This document shows positions 17,475 through 25,968 of a stretch of 64,000 bases of DNA, one piece after another. Made by a program: the position numbers and the translations under genes. The notes beneath the pieces are model-generated. The model did not search any database, was not told the origin of the DNA, and saw nothing but the letters and a program-made list of their open reading frames with translations. The stretch's first letter is position 1, and each line of letters opens with the position of its first letter. This DNA is from Cupriavidus phytohabitans (GTDB lineage Bacteria > Pseudomonadota > Gammaproteobacteria > Burkholderiales > Burkholderiaceae). Location: NCBI RefSeq assembly GCF_000426345.1, contig NZ_AUFE01000030.1, positions 1 through 64,000 of the forward strand, written 5' to 3'.

Positions 17475-18119
17475 ATGAACACCACCATCGGACCGGACGA
17501 TTGCCTGCTGGTGATCGACGTGCAGAACGACTTCATGCCGGGCGGCGCGCTTGCCGTGCCCAACGGGGATGAGGTGGTGCCCGTCATCAACCGGCTGGCG
17601 CGCGCGTTCGGGCATGTGGTGGTGACGCAGGACTGGCATCCGGCCGCGCACGTTTCATTCGCGGCCAACCATGCCGGCACGCAGCCGTTCCAGATGCTCA
17701 CGCTGCCGTATGGCGAGCAGGTGTTGTGGCCGGTGCACTGCGTGCAGGACACCCCCGGCGCCGCGCTGCATGCGGGCCTGCACGTGCCGCACGCCCGGCT
17801 GGTGATCCGCAAGGGCCACCATGCCGACGTGGACAGCTACTCCGCCTTCCTTGAAGCGGACCGCACCACGCGCACCGGGCTGGCAGGCTACCTGCGCGAG
17901 CATGGCGTGAAGCGCGTGTTCTGCGCCGGGCTGGCGACGGACTACTGCGTGGCCTGGAGCGCGCTCGATGCGCGCGCCGCGGGCTTCGAGGCCGCGGTGA
18001 TCGAGGATGCGTGCCGCGCCATCGACCTGCAGGGGTCGCTGGCCAGGGCATGGCAGGACCTCGGCGCCGCCGGCGTCGCGCGCGTGATGTCCGCGGATGT
18101 GCTCAAGGGCCAGGGCTGA
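17475..18119 (+). CDS. pncA: nicotinamidase / isochorismatase-family hydrolase
   Basis: A 214-residue cysteine hydrolase. Nicotinamidase marks are the catalytic Asp in LVIDVQNDFMPGGALAV, the metal-binding TQDWHPAAHVSF, HCVQDTPGAAL, the Lys in VIRKGHHADVDSYSAF and the catalytic Cys in LATDYCVAWSALDA. It should convert nicotinamide to nicotinic acid for NAD salvage. It is placed 43 bp after fadB and 46 bp before the thiolase gene, on the same strand, so it is likely co-transcribed with beta-oxidation enzymes that consume NAD+. The motifs fit PncA better than other isochorismatase-like hydrolases. Confidence 0.88.
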   Translation: MNTTIGPDDCLLVIDVQNDFMPGGALAVPNGDEVVPVINRLARAFGHVVVTQDWHPAAHVSFAANHAGTQPFQMLTLPYGEQVLWPVHCVQDTPGAALHAGLHVPHARLVIRKGHHADVDSYSAFLEADRTTRTGLAGYLREHGVKRVFCAGLATDYCVAWSALDARAAGFEAAVIEDACRAIDLQGSLARAWQDLGAAGVARVMSADVLKGQG

Positions 18120-18165
18120 ACCAAAACCACCGAACTGAACGACACAAGATTCCGAGGAGCAACAC

Positions 18166-19344
18166 ATGAACGAAGCAGTCATCGTATCCACCGCACGGAC
18201 CGGCCTGGCCAAGAGCTGGAAGGGCGCCTTCAACATGACCCACGGTGCCACGCTGGGTGGCCACGCCGTGCAGCACGCCATCGCCCGCGCCAAGATCGAC
18301 GCGGCGGAAGTGGAAGACGTGCTGATGGGCTGCGCCAACCCGGAAGGCGCCACCGGTGCCAATATCGCGCGCCAGATCGCGCTGCGCGCCGGTTGCCCGG
18401 TCACCGTGCCCGGTGCCACCGTCAACCGCTTCTGCTCGTCGGGCCTGCAGACCATCGCCATGGCCGCACAGCGGGTGATCGCCGATGAGGGCGACATCTT
18501 TGTCGCCGGCGGCGTGGAAAGCATCTCCTGCGTGCAGCAGGAAATGAACCGCCACATGGTCCAGGAAAGCTGGCTGGTCAAGAACAAGCCGGAAATCTAC
18601 TGGAACATGCTGCAGACCGCCGAGAACGTGGCCAAGCGCTACAACGTCTCGAAGGATCGCCAGGACGAATACGGCGTGCGCAGCCAGCAACGCGCCGCCG
18701 CCGCGCAGGAAGCCGGCAAGTTCAAGGACGAGATCGTGCCGATGACGGTGCTTGCCGGCGTCGCCGACAAGTCCACCGGCCAGCTGGTGACGAAGGAAGT
18801 CACCATCGACCGCGACGAAGGCATCCGCGCCGACACCACGCTGGAAGGCGTGGCCAAGATCCGCAGCGCGGTGCCGGGCGGCGTGATCACCGCCGGCAAT
18901 GCCTCGCAGTTCTCGGACGGCGCCTCGGCGGCCGTGGTGATGAATGCGCGCGTGGCCGAGGCCCGCGGCCTGCAGCCGCTGGGCGTGTTCCGCGGGTTTG
19001 CCGTGGCGGGTTGCGAGCCGGACGAGATGGGCATCGGCCCCGTGTTCGCGGTGCCCAAGCTGCTGAAGAAGGCCGGCCTGAAGGTCGAGGACATCGGCCT
19101 GTGGGAGCTGAACGAAGCCTTCGCGGTGCAGGTGCTGTACTGCGCCGACAAGCTGGGCATCCCGATGGACCGCCTCAACGTCAACGGCGGCGCCATCGCG
19201 GTGGGCCATCCGTACGGCGTGTCGGGCGCGCGCCTGGTCGGCCATGCGCTGATCGAAGGCAAGCGCCGCGGCGTGAAGTACGTGGTGGTGACCATGTGCA
19301 TCGGTGGCGGGCAGGGCGCAGCGGGGTTGTTCGAAGTCCTGTAA
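18166..19344 (+). CDS. fadA: acetyl-CoA acyltransferase (thiolase)
   Basis: A 392-residue thiolase that cleaves 3-ketoacyl-CoA to acetyl-CoA and a shortened acyl-CoA. The nucleophilic Cys is residue 90 (NRFCSSGLQT). The His of GGAIAVGHPYGVSGAR and the second Cys of CIGGGQGAA complete the active site. CGAGGAGCAAC gives a good ribosome-binding site. Together with fadB and the acyl-CoA dehydrogenase downstream it completes one turn of beta-oxidation. PhaA-type biosynthetic thiolases are close relatives, but the context supports the degradative role. Confidence 0.93.
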   Translation: MNEAVIVSTARTGLAKSWKGAFNMTHGATLGGHAVQHAIARAKIDAAEVEDVLMGCANPEGATGANIARQIALRAGCPVTVPGATVNRFCSSGLQTIAMAAQRVIADEGDIFVAGGVESISCVQQEMNRHMVQESWLVKNKPEIYWNMLQTAENVAKRYNVSKDRQDEYGVRSQQRAAAAQEAGKFKDEIVPMTVLAGVADKSTGQLVTKEVTIDRDEGIRADTTLEGVAKIRSAVPGGVITAGNASQFSDGASAAVVMNARVAEARGLQPLGVFRGFAVAGCEPDEMGIGPVFAVPKLLKKAGLKVEDIGLWELNEAFAVQVLYCADKLGIPMDRLNVNGGAIAVGHPYGVSGARLVGHALIEGKRRGVKYVVVTMCIGGGQGAAGLFEVL

Positions 19345-19373
19345 TCGCCAGCGACGCCGGCGCGCTGCCGGTT

Positions 19374-19500
19374 TGCTCCCCTCTCTCGCTCGCGGGAGAG
19401 GGGCAGGGGTGAGGGCAGGCGGTGGCATGCCGCCGGCCCGGACTTCGTAGTACCGCCCGGCCCTCACCCCAACCCTCTCCCGCAAGCGGGAGAGGGAGCA
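19374..19500. repeat. inverted pair of CTCTCCC-type intergenic repeats
   Basis: Two hairpins, CCCCTCTC-tcgctcgcg-GGAGAGGGG and ACCCTCTCCCGCAAGCGGGA, are themselves in opposite orientation, with GGGGTGAGGGC facing GCCCTCACCCC. Such REP-like elements are common between genes in Burkholderiales. A related single hairpin occurs at 32610. Here it separates the thiolase and acyl-CoA dehydrogenase genes and may modulate operon polarity. Confidence 0.7.
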
Positions 19501-19591
19501 CCCACGGGGTGTATTCCAGGGTTCCGGCGGTTCGGGCAAGAAAGCTACATGAATTCGCGAGCGCCCATGCAGCGCTCCGCCTGGAGACACC

Positions 19592-21454
19592 ATGTCGATG
19601 ATCCTTTCCCGCCGCGACCTGAACTTCATTCTGTACGAATGGCTCAAGGTCGATGAACTGACCCGCATTCCGCGCTACGCCGACCACTCGCGCGAGACCT
19701 TCGATGCCGCGCTGGATACCTGCGAGAAGATCGCCACCGACCTGTTCGCGCCGCACAACAAAAAGAACGACCAGCACGAACCCGAATTCGACGGCGAGAC
19801 CGTCAGCATCATCCCCGAGGTCAGCACCGCGCTGAAGGCTTTCTGCGAGGCCGGCCTGATGGCTGCCGGACAGGACTACGAACTGGGCGGCATGCAGCTG
19901 CCGGTGGTAGTCGAGAAAGCCGGCTTCGCCTACTTCAAGGGCGCCAACGTCGGCACCAGCTCCTACCCGTTCCTGACCATCGGCAACGCCAACCTGCTGC
20001 TGACGCACGGCACGCCGGCGCAGGTCGAGACCTTCGTCAAGCCGGAGATGGAAGGGCGCTTCTTCGGCACCATGTGCCTGTCGGAGCCGCAGGCCGGCTC
20101 GTCGCTGTCGGATATCACGACGCGCGCCGAGTATGAGGGCGAATCGCCGCTGGGCGCGCAATACCGGCTGCGCGGCAACAAGATGTGGATTTCCGCCGGC
20201 GAGCACGAGCTGTCGGACAACATCGTCCACCTTGTGCTGGCCAAGATCCCCGGCCCGGACGGCAAGCTGATCCCGGGCGTGAAGGGCATCTCGCTGTTTA
20301 TCGTGCCCAAGTACCTGGTCAACGAGGATGGCTCGCTCGGCGAGCACAACGACGTGGTGCTGGCCGGCCTGAACCACAAGATGGGCTACCGCGGCACCAC
20401 CAACTGCCTGCTGAATTTCGGTGAAGGCATGAAGTACAAGCCGGGCGGCAAGGCCGGTGCCATCGGCTACCTGGTGGGCGAGCCGCACAAGGGCCTGGCC
20501 TGCATGTTCCACATGATGAATGAGGCGCGCATCGGCGTGGGCCTGGGTGCGGTGATGCTCGGTTATACCGGCTACCTGCATGCGCTGGACTACGCGCGCA
20601 ACCGTCCGCAAGGCCGCCCCGTCGGCCCCGGCGGGAAGGATGCGGCCAGCCCGCAGGTGAAGCTGGTCGAGCACGCCGATATCCGCCGCATGCTGCTGGC
20701 GCAGAAGAGCTATGTCGAGGGCGGCCTGGCGCTGAACCTGTACTGCGCGCGGCTGGTGGACGAGGAAGAAGCCGCTGCCGCCGCCGGCGACCAGGAGGCG
20801 CATGCGCGCCTGGCGCTGCTGCTCGACATCCTGACCCCGATCGCCAAGAGCTGGCCGTCGCAATGGTGCCTGGAAGCCAACAACCTGGCGATCCAGGTGC
20901 ACGGCGGCTACGGCTACACCCGCGAATACAACGTCGAGCAGTTCTACCGCGACAACCGCCTGAACCCGATCCACGAAGGCACGCATGGCATCCAGGGGCT
21001 GGACCTGCTGGGCCGCAAGGTGGTGATGAAGGATGGCGCCGCGTTCAGGCTGCTGGGCGAGCGCGTGCAGGACACCATCGCCCGCGCGCTGGCCGCGGAC
21101 AACGCCGAACTGGCCCAGCAGGCGCGCGCGCTCGGCGCCGCAACGAAGCGCCTTGCCGAAGTGACCCAGACGCTGTGGAGTGCCGGCGATGCCAACGTGA
21201 CGCTGGCCAACGCCTCGGTCTACCTCGAAGCCTTCGGGCACGTGGTGGTCGCGTGGATCTGGCTGGAGCAGGCACTGCTGGCGCAAGCCGCGCTGGCGCA
21301 GGCGAGCGGCAAGGAGGACCAGGACTTCTATCGCGGCAAGCTGGCGGCGGCGGCGTACTTCTTCCGCTTCGAGCTGCCCAGGGTCGGCCCCCAGCTCGAC
21401 TTGCTGGCATCGCTCGACCGCACCACGCTGGACATGCAGGACGCCTGGTTCTGA
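19592..21454 (+). CDS. acyl-CoA dehydrogenase (long, DmdC-like architecture)
   Basis: A 620-residue flavoprotein that introduces the alpha-beta double bond in acyl-CoA. N-terminal helical domain, then the beta-domain (TMCLSEPQAGSSLSDITTRA, FAD/substrate contact) and the C-terminal FAD domain (QVHGGYGYTREYNVEQFYRD). The extra C-terminal 120 residues correspond to the acyl-CoA dehydrogenase C-terminal domain of the long subfamily that includes DmdC and several fatty acyl-CoA dehydrogenases. It is much longer than the usual 380-400-residue enzymes. The start ATG at 19592 lies 9 bases after GGAGAC. It supplies the first oxidation step of this operon. Confidence 0.92.
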   Translation: MSMILSRRDLNFILYEWLKVDELTRIPRYADHSRETFDAALDTCEKIATDLFAPHNKKNDQHEPEFDGETVSIIPEVSTALKAFCEAGLMAAGQDYELGGMQLPVVVEKAGFAYFKGANVGTSSYPFLTIGNANLLLTHGTPAQVETFVKPEMEGRFFGTMCLSEPQAGSSLSDITTRAEYEGESPLGAQYRLRGNKMWISAGEHELSDNIVHLVLAKIPGPDGKLIPGVKGISLFIVPKYLVNEDGSLGEHNDVVLAGLNHKMGYRGTTNCLLNFGEGMKYKPGGKAGAIGYLVGEPHKGLACMFHMMNEARIGVGLGAVMLGYTGYLHALDYARNRPQGRPVGPGGKDAASPQVKLVEHADIRRMLLAQKSYVEGGLALNLYCARLVDEEEAAAAAGDQEAHARLALLLDILTPIAKSWPSQWCLEANNLAIQVHGGYGYTREYNVEQFYRDNRLNPIHEGTHGIQGLDLLGRKVVMKDGAAFRLLGERVQDTIARALAADNAELAQQARALGAATKRLAEVTQTLWSAGDANVTLANASVYLEAFGHVVVAWIWLEQALLAQAALAQASGKEDQDFYRGKLAAAAYFFRFELPRVGPQLDLLASLDRTTLDMQDAWF

Positions 21455-21509
21455 GCGCTGGTTCTGACCGCGTACTACATCATTCAAAGACAACCAAGGA
21501 AGAGACAAC

Positions 21510-22292
21510 ATGCGCACCATCCAGCAACTGTTTGACCTGAAGGGCAAGACCGCGCTGATTACCGGCGGCTCGCGCGGCCTTGGCCTGCAGATCGCCGAAG
21601 CACTGGGCGAGCAGGGCGCGCGTATCGTGCTGTCGGCCCGCAAGGCCGACGAGCTGCGCGCGGCGCAGGAACACCTGAAGGGCCTCGGCATCGAGGCCGA
21701 CTGGATCGCCGCCGACGGCTCGCAGGAGTCCGAGATCGCGCGGCTCGCCGACGAAGCGATCGCAAAGCTTGGCCACGTCGACATCCTCGTCAACAACGCC
21801 GGCGCCACCTGGGGCGCGCCGGCCGAAGACCATCCGGTGGAAGCGTGGGACAAGGTGATGAACCTGAATATCCGCGGCCTGTTCCTGCTGAGCCAGCGCA
21901 TCGGCAAGCTGTCGATGATCCCGCGCCGCTACGGCCGCATCATCAACGTGGCGTCGATCGCGGGCCTGGCCGGCAATCCGCCGGGGTCGATGGAGACCAT
22001 CGCCTACAACACCTCGAAGGGCGCGGTGGTCAACTTCACCCGCACGCTGGCGGGCGAGTGGGGCGAGCACAACATCACCGTCAACGCGCTGGCGCCGGGC
22101 TTCTTCCCGTCGAAGATGACCAAGGGCTCGCTCGAGCGCATGGGCGTCGACGCGATGTGCGCCGGCGTGCCGCTGCACCGCCTGGGCGACGACGAAGACC
22201 TCAAGGGCGCTGCGCTGCTGTTTGCCAGCGATGCCGGCAAGCACATCACCGGGCAGATCCTGGCGGTCGACGGCGGCGTCAGCGCGGTCTGA
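21510..22292 (+). CDS. SDR-family oxidoreductase (3-oxoacyl reductase-like)
   Basis: A 260-residue classical short-chain dehydrogenase. Cofactor motif TGGSRGLGLQIAE, NNAGATWG, and the catalytic Ser-Tyr-Lys with YNTSKGAVVNFTRTLAGEWG. The Asp/Arg after beta-2 (LSARKADE) suggests NADP. Probable role: interconverting hydroxy- and keto-acyl-CoA, or a hydroxy-fatty acid intermediate, alongside the beta-oxidation enzymes. AAGGAAGAGAC precedes the start. A 10-bp unit is tandemly repeated across its stop codon. Confidence 0.88.
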   Translation: MRTIQQLFDLKGKTALITGGSRGLGLQIAEALGEQGARIVLSARKADELRAAQEHLKGLGIEADWIAADGSQESEIARLADEAIAKLGHVDILVNNAGATWGAPAEDHPVEAWDKVMNLNIRGLFLLSQRIGKLSMIPRRYGRIINVASIAGLAGNPPGSMETIAYNTSKGAVVNFTRTLAGEWGEHNITVNALAPGFFPSKMTKGSLERMGVDAMCAGVPLHRLGDDEDLKGAALLFASDAGKHITGQILAVDGGVSAV

Positions 22293-22317
22293 GCGCGTCT
22301 GAGCGCGTCTGAGCGCG
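22288..22317. repeat. 10-bp tandem triplication across a stop codon
   Basis: TCTGAGCGCG occurs three times in a row; the first copy contains the TGA stop of the SDR gene. Two more in-phase-shifted TGAs follow. Confidence 0.85.
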
Positions 22318-22358
22318 GCGTGAGCGACAGCCGGCGTTTGCGGCAATAATGCGGGATC

Positions 22359-22388
22359 GGCGCCGGCGGGAAAGCTGCCGCCGGCGCC
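22359..22388 (+). other. 11-bp-stem GC hairpin between cistrons
   Basis: GGCGCCGGCGG pairs perfectly with CCGCCGGCGCC around GAAAGCTG. No T-tract follows. It lies about 30 bp before the thioesterase start and may stabilise or segment the operon mRNA. Confidence 0.6.
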
Positions 22389-22418
22389 TCTCCAACCCCC
22401 ACTTCCACTCGCATTGCC

Positions 22419-22856
22419 ATGAACCAGTACACCGGCTCCCTGAGCCATATCCCGTTCCTTTCTGATCTCGGCGTGACCTGCAGCCTCGCGGAAGGCGGGC
22501 GCAGCGAGATCGCGCTGCCGGTCGAAAAGCGCCACCAGAACAGCTGGGACATGGCCCACGGCGGCGTGATCATGACGCTGCTCGACGTGGCCATGGCGGT
22601 GGCCGGCCGCAGCAGCGACGCAGATGGCCGCGGCGTGGTCACCATCGAGATGAAGAGCAGCTTCATGGCGCCGGGCCGCGGCCACCTGACCGCGCGCGGC
22701 ACCACCGTGCACCGCACCACTACCATGGTGTTCTGCGAGGCCGAGATCGTCGATGCCGACGGCAAGACCGTGGCGCGCGGCTCGGGCACGTTCAAGTACA
22801 TCCGGCGCATGCCGCCGCAGCGCCCGGGCGAAACCGATACCGGCGCCGACGGCTGA
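22419..22856 (+). CDS. PaaI-like hotdog-fold thioesterase
   Basis: A 145-residue hotdog protein. The central motif MAHGGVIMTLLDVAMAVAGR carries the HGG loop and acidic residue used by PaaI-type acyl-CoA thioesterases. It should hydrolyse an acyl-CoA, releasing CoA, possibly to clear dead-end intermediates of the operon. The ribosome-binding site is weak (the leader is CT-rich), so translation may be modest. Confidence 0.85.
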   Translation: MNQYTGSLSHIPFLSDLGVTCSLAEGGRSEIALPVEKRHQNSWDMAHGGVIMTLLDVAMAVAGRSSDADGRGVVTIEMKSSFMAPGRGHLTARGTTVHRTTTMVFCEAEIVDADGKTVARGSGTFKYIRRMPPQRPGETDTGADG

Positions 22857-22943
22857 ACGCCGGCACCAGGGCAGGCGGGGCGGCTCGCGCCCCGCATAGC
22901 ACTTTCCACGCAGTTTCCATCTCCCATTGGAAGGAACCCCACC

Positions 22944-23954
22944 ATGTCCAACACGTTCAAGCGCATCGTCCTGGCCTCGCGTCCCGAGGGCGCGGTGACG
23001 CCGGCCAATTTCCGGCTGGAAGAAGTGCCAGTGCCGCAGATTGCCGACGGCCAGGTGCTGGTGCGCAACCATTACCTGTCGCTCGATCCCTACATGCGCG
23101 GCCGCATGAACGACAGCAAGTCGTATGCCGCGCCGCAGCCGCTCAATGAGGTGATGATCGGCGGCACCGTCGGCGAAGTGGTGGAAAGCAAGAACAGCAA
23201 GTTCAAGCCGGGCGACAAGGTGGTCGGCATGTTCGGCTGGCAGGAAATGGGCGTCAGCGACGGCACCGGCCTGCAGCCGGTCGATACCACGCATATCCCG
23301 CTGTCGGCCTACCTGGGCGCGGTCGGCATGCCGGGCGTGACCGCGTGGTATGGCCTGAACAAGATCATCCAGCCCAAGGCGGGCAAGACCATTGCGGTCA
23401 GCGCCGCGTCGGGCGCGGTCGGCAGCGTGGTGGGACAGCTGGCCAGGCTGGCCGGCTGCCGCGCGGTCGGCTTTGCCGGCGGCAAGGACAAGTGCGACTA
23501 CGTGGTCAATGAGCTGGGCTTCGACGCCTGTATCGACTACAAGGCGGCGAAAGACCCGAAAGAGCTCTACACCATGCTCAAGGAGGCCACGCCCGACGGC
23601 ATCGACGGCTATTTCGAGAACGTCGGCGGCGAGATCTTCGACGCCGTGCTGTCGCGCATGAATGCCTTCGGCCGCATCGCCATGTGCGGCATGATCGCCG
23701 GCTATGACGGCCAGCCGCTGCCGCTGAAGAACCCGCAGCTGATCCTGATCTCGCGCCTGACCATCGAGGGCTTTATCGTCTCAGAGCACATGGACGTGTG
23801 GCCGCAGGCGCTGAAGGAGCTGGGCACGGCGGTCGCGCAGGGCAAACTGAAGTTCCGCGAGAGCATTGCCGAAGGCCTGGCGAGCGCGCCTGAAGCCTTC
23901 ATGGGCCTGCTCAAGGGCAAGAACTTCGGCAAGCAGCTGGTCAAGCTGGTCTGA
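22944..23954 (+). CDS. NADP-dependent MDR-family oxidoreductase (alkenal/enone reductase-like)
   Basis: A 336-residue zinc-independent medium-chain reductase of the leukotriene B4 dehydrogenase/CurA group. The N-terminal GroES-like domain has YLSLDPYMRGRM; the Rossmann motif is AASGAVGSVVGQLARLAGCR, and FENVGGEIFDAVLSRMNAFG is typical of this subfamily. It likely reduces alpha,beta-unsaturated carbonyl compounds with NADPH, for example reactive enals from lipid breakdown. AAGGAACCCC precedes the ATG. Confidence 0.88.
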   Translation: MSNTFKRIVLASRPEGAVTPANFRLEEVPVPQIADGQVLVRNHYLSLDPYMRGRMNDSKSYAAPQPLNEVMIGGTVGEVVESKNSKFKPGDKVVGMFGWQEMGVSDGTGLQPVDTTHIPLSAYLGAVGMPGVTAWYGLNKIIQPKAGKTIAVSAASGAVGSVVGQLARLAGCRAVGFAGGKDKCDYVVNELGFDACIDYKAAKDPKELYTMLKEATPDGIDGYFENVGGEIFDAVLSRMNAFGRIAMCGMIAGYDGQPLPLKNPQLILISRLTIEGFIVSEHMDVWPQALKELGTAVAQGKLKFRESIAEGLASAPEAFMGLLKGKNFGKQLVKLV

Positions 23955-23963
23955 GCGCAGCAC

Positions 23964-23993
23964 CGGCACGCTGCGTTCCCACGGGGCGTGCCG
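23964..23993 (+). other. 8-bp-stem intercistronic hairpin
   Basis: CGGCACGC pairs with GCGTGCCG around a 14-nt loop, 10 bp after the MDR gene stop. There is no T-tract. Confidence 0.4.
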
Positions 23994-24032
23994 CGCAGGA
24001 CAACGCAGGCAAGACAAGAGGAGGAGACACCC

Positions 24033-24887
24033 ATGAATGCCCCGCAAGTTCCGCAAGTCCGGCAAGGCACAAGCGACGATATCGGCGCCGGCTTGCCTGA
24101 AGAGGTCAAGGCCCGCTACCGCAACCTGCCGCGGCCGCCGCAGTTCGCCACCGTAGGCGAGGAGCGCCTGCATCGCAAGCAGCGCCTGGCCGCCGCCTTC
24201 CGTCTGTTCTCGAAATTCGGTTTCGACGAGGGCGTGGCCGGACATATCACCGCGCGCGATCCCGAGTTTCCCGACACGTTCTGGGTCAATCCGTTCGGCG
24301 TGCATTTCAGCCAGGTCAATGTCTCCAACCTGATCCGCTGCGACCACCACGGCGACGTGGTGGAGGGCGACTACCCGGTCAATGCCGCGGCCTTTGCGAT
24401 CCATTCGCGCGTGCATCAGACCCGTCCCGACGCGGTCGCTGCCGCGCACTCGCACAGCACCTATGGCCGCGCCTGGTCGACGCTGGGCCGCCCGCTCGAC
24501 GCGCTGACGCAGGACGTGTGCGCGTTCTACAACGACCACGCGGTCTATGACGATTTCGGCGGCGTGGTGGTGGAGCTGGACGAGGGCCAGCGCATCGCCA
24601 ACGCGCTCGGGCAGAACAAGGCCGCGATCCTGCAGAACCACGGCCTGCTGACGGTCGGCAAGACCGTGGATGAAGCGGCGTGGTGGTTCATCACCATGGA
24701 ACGTTCCTGCCAGGTGCAGCTGCTGGCCGAAGCGGCCGCCGCGCGCACGCAGGCGCCGCTGAAGGTGATTGCCGACGCTGCCGCACGGCAGGCGTATTCG
24801 ATCGTCGGCACCGCGCAGGCGGGCTGGTTCCAGTTCCAGCCGCTGTATGCGCGCATCGTCAAGGAACAGCCGGACCTGCTGGACTGA
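24033..24887 (+). CDS. class II aldolase/adducin family protein
   Basis: A 284-residue protein of the zinc-dependent class II aldolase fold. The metal-site motifs are AAHSHSTYGRAWSTLG and ILQNHGLLTVGKTVDEAAWW. An N-terminal 30-residue tail precedes the fold. Members act on sugar phosphates or short hydroxy-acids, but others in lipid contexts are uncharacterised; the substrate is unknown. The ATG at 24033 follows AGAGGAGGAGAC, a strong ribosome-binding site; an earlier in-frame start at 23988 is rejected. Confidence 0.85.
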   Translation: MNAPQVPQVRQGTSDDIGAGLPEEVKARYRNLPRPPQFATVGEERLHRKQRLAAAFRLFSKFGFDEGVAGHITARDPEFPDTFWVNPFGVHFSQVNVSNLIRCDHHGDVVEGDYPVNAAAFAIHSRVHQTRPDAVAAAHSHSTYGRAWSTLGRPLDALTQDVCAFYNDHAVYDDFGGVVVELDEGQRIANALGQNKAAILQNHGLLTVGKTVDEAAWWFITMERSCQVQLLAEAAAARTQAPLKVIADAAARQAYSIVGTAQAGWFQFQPLYARIVKEQPDLLD

Positions 24888-24968
24888 GCGGCCGCCGCAA
24901 AGCGTTGCAATGCGGCCGCCGCATGGCGGCCATCCCTGCAGTCGATCCACAACCGTGAGGTGGCACGC

Positions 24969-25904
24969 ATGGCAGACATCATCCTTCACCAGTACGCAAC
25001 CTCGCCGTTCTCGGAAAAAGTACGGCTGCTGCTGGGCGCCAAAGGCCTGGCGTGGCAGGCGGTGGAAATTCCCGCCATCCTGCCCAAGCCAGATCTGCTG
25101 GCGCTGACCGGCGGCTACCGTCGCACGCCGGTGATGCAGGTCGGCGCCGACATTTACTGCGACACGGCACTGATCTGCGAAGTCATCGACATGCTGGCGC
25201 CGTCACCGCCGCTGTATCCACCCGCGCAGGCCGCGGCGGCGCGAGTGATGGCGGCCTGGTTCGACAGCGCGCTGTTTACCGCTGCGGCGACCTACGTGTT
25301 TCAGCCGGCCGGCGTCGCCAGCATGCTGGGCCATCTGTCGCCAGCGCAGATCCAGGCCTTTGTCTCCGACCGCAAGGCCATGCGCGGCGATACCAATGCG
25401 CTGCGCATGCCGCTGCCCGAGGCCACCGCGCAGCTGCACGAGACCTTTGGCAGGGTCGAAGCGCAGTTCGCCGCGGGCGTGGAGCATGTCGCCGGACCAT
25501 TGCTGTCGGTGGCGGACTTCTCGCTGTACCACAACCTCTGGTTTATCCGGCGCGCCGGCGCGCTGGCGCAGATGCTGGAGGCCTATCCCAGGCTGCAGGC
25601 CTGGTATGCGCGCATGAATACCTTCGGCCACGGGCGTCCGCGCGTGATCGATGGCGAGCTGGCCATCGGCATGGCGCGCAGCGCGGATCCGGTTGCGCTC
25701 GAAGAAGGCGTGCGCGAGGGCGAAGGCCTGCAGCCGGGCGACCCCGTCACGGTCACGCCCAGCGACTACGCGCGCGACCCCGTGGCCGGCGTGCTGCTGG
25801 CGCTGGGCCCGCACCGCGTCACGCTGCGCCGGCAGGACCCGCGCGCGGGCGCGCTCAACGTGCATTTCCCGCGGCAGGGCTACCAGGTGCAGCGCGCCGC
25901 CTGA
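24969..25904 (+). CDS. glutathione S-transferase-like protein with C-terminal extension
   Basis: A 311-residue protein. Residues 1-80 form a thioredoxin-fold GST N-terminal domain (YATSPFSEKVRLLLGAKGLA, with SPFS in the active-site position). A helical C-terminal GST domain follows to about residue 225. The last 75-85 residues (starting near EEGVREGEGLQPGDPVTVTP) are a beta-rich-looking extension not found in ordinary GSTs. The start at 24969 is chosen because GAGGTGG lies 6 bases upstream; a GTG three codons earlier is possible. The role in the operon is unknown, perhaps conjugation or isomerisation of reactive lipid products. Confidence 0.82.
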   Translation: MADIILHQYATSPFSEKVRLLLGAKGLAWQAVEIPAILPKPDLLALTGGYRRTPVMQVGADIYCDTALICEVIDMLAPSPPLYPPAQAAAARVMAAWFDSALFTAAATYVFQPAGVASMLGHLSPAQIQAFVSDRKAMRGDTNALRMPLPEATAQLHETFGRVEAQFAAGVEHVAGPLLSVADFSLYHNLWFIRRAGALAQMLEAYPRLQAWYARMNTFGHGRPRVIDGELAIGMARSADPVALEEGVREGEGLQPGDPVTVTPSDYARDPVAGVLLALGPHRVTLRRQDPRAGALNVHFPRQGYQVQRAA

Positions 25905-25968
25905 ACCGGCGCTGCGCCGCTGCGCGCGGCAATTCCTCCAATTGATTTCACGCGACAGGACAGACGAC

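Noticed and set aside
19181..21907. Minus-strand open frame of about 908 codons
   Set aside because: It is a mirror of the thiolase, acyl-CoA dehydrogenase and SDR genes on the plus strand, which have full domain support.
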